A stretch of DNA of 64,000 bases, from positions 157,791,195 to 157,855,194 of the forward strand of contig JAUPFV010000005.1 in assembly GCA_036936605.1 (NCBI GenBank), read 5' to 3'. The DNA comes from Limnanthes douglasii subsp. nivea. Lineage: Eukaryota; Streptophyta; Magnoliopsida; Brassicales; Limnanthaceae. The notes beneath the pieces were generated by a model. It was given only the letters and a program-made list of their open reading frames with translations. It had not been told where the DNA came from and ran no database searches. Both the position numbers and the translations under genes were made by a program. Positions within the stretch are counted from its first letter, which is position 1. Every line of letters starts with the position of its first letter. Below, piece by piece: positions 63,340 to 64,000 of the stretch.

Positions 63340-64000
63340 TAGGGTTATAATGATTCTAATATTTGTTTCCCCAATATTCTAACTACTCTTTAATAGAGTC
63401 ATTCATTTGATATATTCCAAACGTTCACAATCTCATCATTGCGTGAATTTTGAAACTAGTGATACCTTGTTTAGAGCATCGTAAAGATTTTCAATACTTG
63501 AATTAATATCCACCTTCACTTGATCTCTCTTTACCACATCCTAGATGAAGTGAAGATTTCTTAGTTTACTCATAGAACTTTGGATTCATCTGCAAGTTAA
63601 AAGCACTAGTATTATCAATAAACAAAGTCATTTCCTACTGTATATTAGTTATCTCACTCAACAATCCCTTTAGAAATACGATTTCCTACATTGATATAAT
63701 AACAACCATATATTTGGCTTCCACAGATGACAAGTTAATAACCTTTTGATGACATGATTTTTAACTAACAAGTCCTTAAAACACAGTAAACATATAATTA
63801 TAACATACTCCAGTATTAATCGAACTCGTTAAATATTTCATGAGCCACTTGAGGTCTTTCCATTGGGGGTTTTATCGATTAGTCATACATTTTTTCAAAC
63901 TATTAATTGAGTATGCTAAATCAGGTATTGTGCATATTATTGTACGCATATTGCTTCCAGTGAGATTAACATATGGTATATCTTGTATGAATTTCTTATC
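63340..64000 (-). pseudogene. Copia RT end and RNase H remnant, running off the window
   Basis: Read from 64000 downward: IPYVNLTGSNMRTIICTIPDLAY matches the RT thumb (usually YRSAVGSLMYL---TRPDI). NPQWKDLKWLMKYL follows, and later LSSVEAKYMVV (usually LSS-EAEY-A, the RNase H Glu, here Lys). FIDNTSAFNLQMNPKFYE matches the segment usually reading DN-SAI-LA-NPVFH. Stops break it. It precedes the purine tract and LTR at 63330, so the polarity is consistent. It could belong to the 29440/54955 family, since the LTR starts agree. Confidence 0.8.

Overview
This window is repeat-filled, AT-rich nuclear DNA of a flowering plant. The signs are plant-type L1 LINEs with a C-terminal RNase H, Ty1/copia elements with an initiator-Met-tRNA primer site, a Ty3/gypsy element of the Tat lineage, a tRNA-derived SINE, and MULE/hAT/MITE elements bounded by target-site duplications (TSDs). 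I found no convincing single-copy host gene. Nearly every coding signal belongs to a transposable element (TE) and most are broken. I could not identify the species.

Layout, left to right. 1-2165: tail of a decayed Tat element (tandem repeats, then an antisense protein remnant). 2290-3400: Ty1/copia reverse transcriptase/RNase H remnant. 3632-10144: LINE-A, full length but decayed, with a 12-bp TSD. 10193-16463: LINE-B, full length and fairly young, with an 18-bp TSD. 16482-18926: AT-rich DNA with a possible copia primer site. 18932-28908: a complete Tat element of 9,977 bp with two 283-bp LTRs differing at one base and a perfect 5-bp TSD. 29440-31690: internally deleted copia element. 35120-35545: long-armed foldback MITE with a 10-bp TSD. 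35792-38375: 5'-truncated LINE-C. 38655-39328: probable short DNA transposon. 40245-48109: a non-autonomous MULE (9-bp TSD) split by full-length LINE-D (17-bp TSD) and by a SINE (13-bp TSD). 48400-50965: another LINE relic, interrupted by a 701-bp hAT MITE (8-bp TSD). 52620-53870: a further LINE relic. 54955-58890, 61022-62864 and 62880-64000: three copia relics on the minus strand. A second foldback MITE lies at 59548-59898.

The most interesting structure is inside the Tat element. Downstream of gag-pol and on the opposite strand lies a two-exon gene (28081 to 25241). It has a TATAAATA box at 28222-28229, its start codon is the first ATG after that box, and it has a 96-bp GT-AG intron whose removal joins two reading frames exactly. 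Exon 1 resembles the plant 'putative gypsy type transposon' domain; exon 2 encodes a basic region, a coiled coil and an acidic tail. A decayed homologue of exon 2 sits in the same relative place in the first Tat remnant (800-2165), so this gene is a shared part of the family. The second notable structure is a regular 22-bp-period array of alternating 9-bp inverted words at 40675-40816, inside the MULE.

How the parts work together: the LINEs carry the ORF1 RNA-binding and ORF2 endonuclease/RT/RNase H layout and would have supplied the SINE's mobility. The Tat element shows near-identical LTRs but several stops, a frameshift and a deleted native RNase H, so it was probably copied by proteins made elsewhere. 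Insertion order can be read from the TSDs: the MULE came before LINE-D and the SINE; the LINE relic came before the hAT MITE; and the AT-rich/copia-like DNA at 17-29 kb came before the Tat element.
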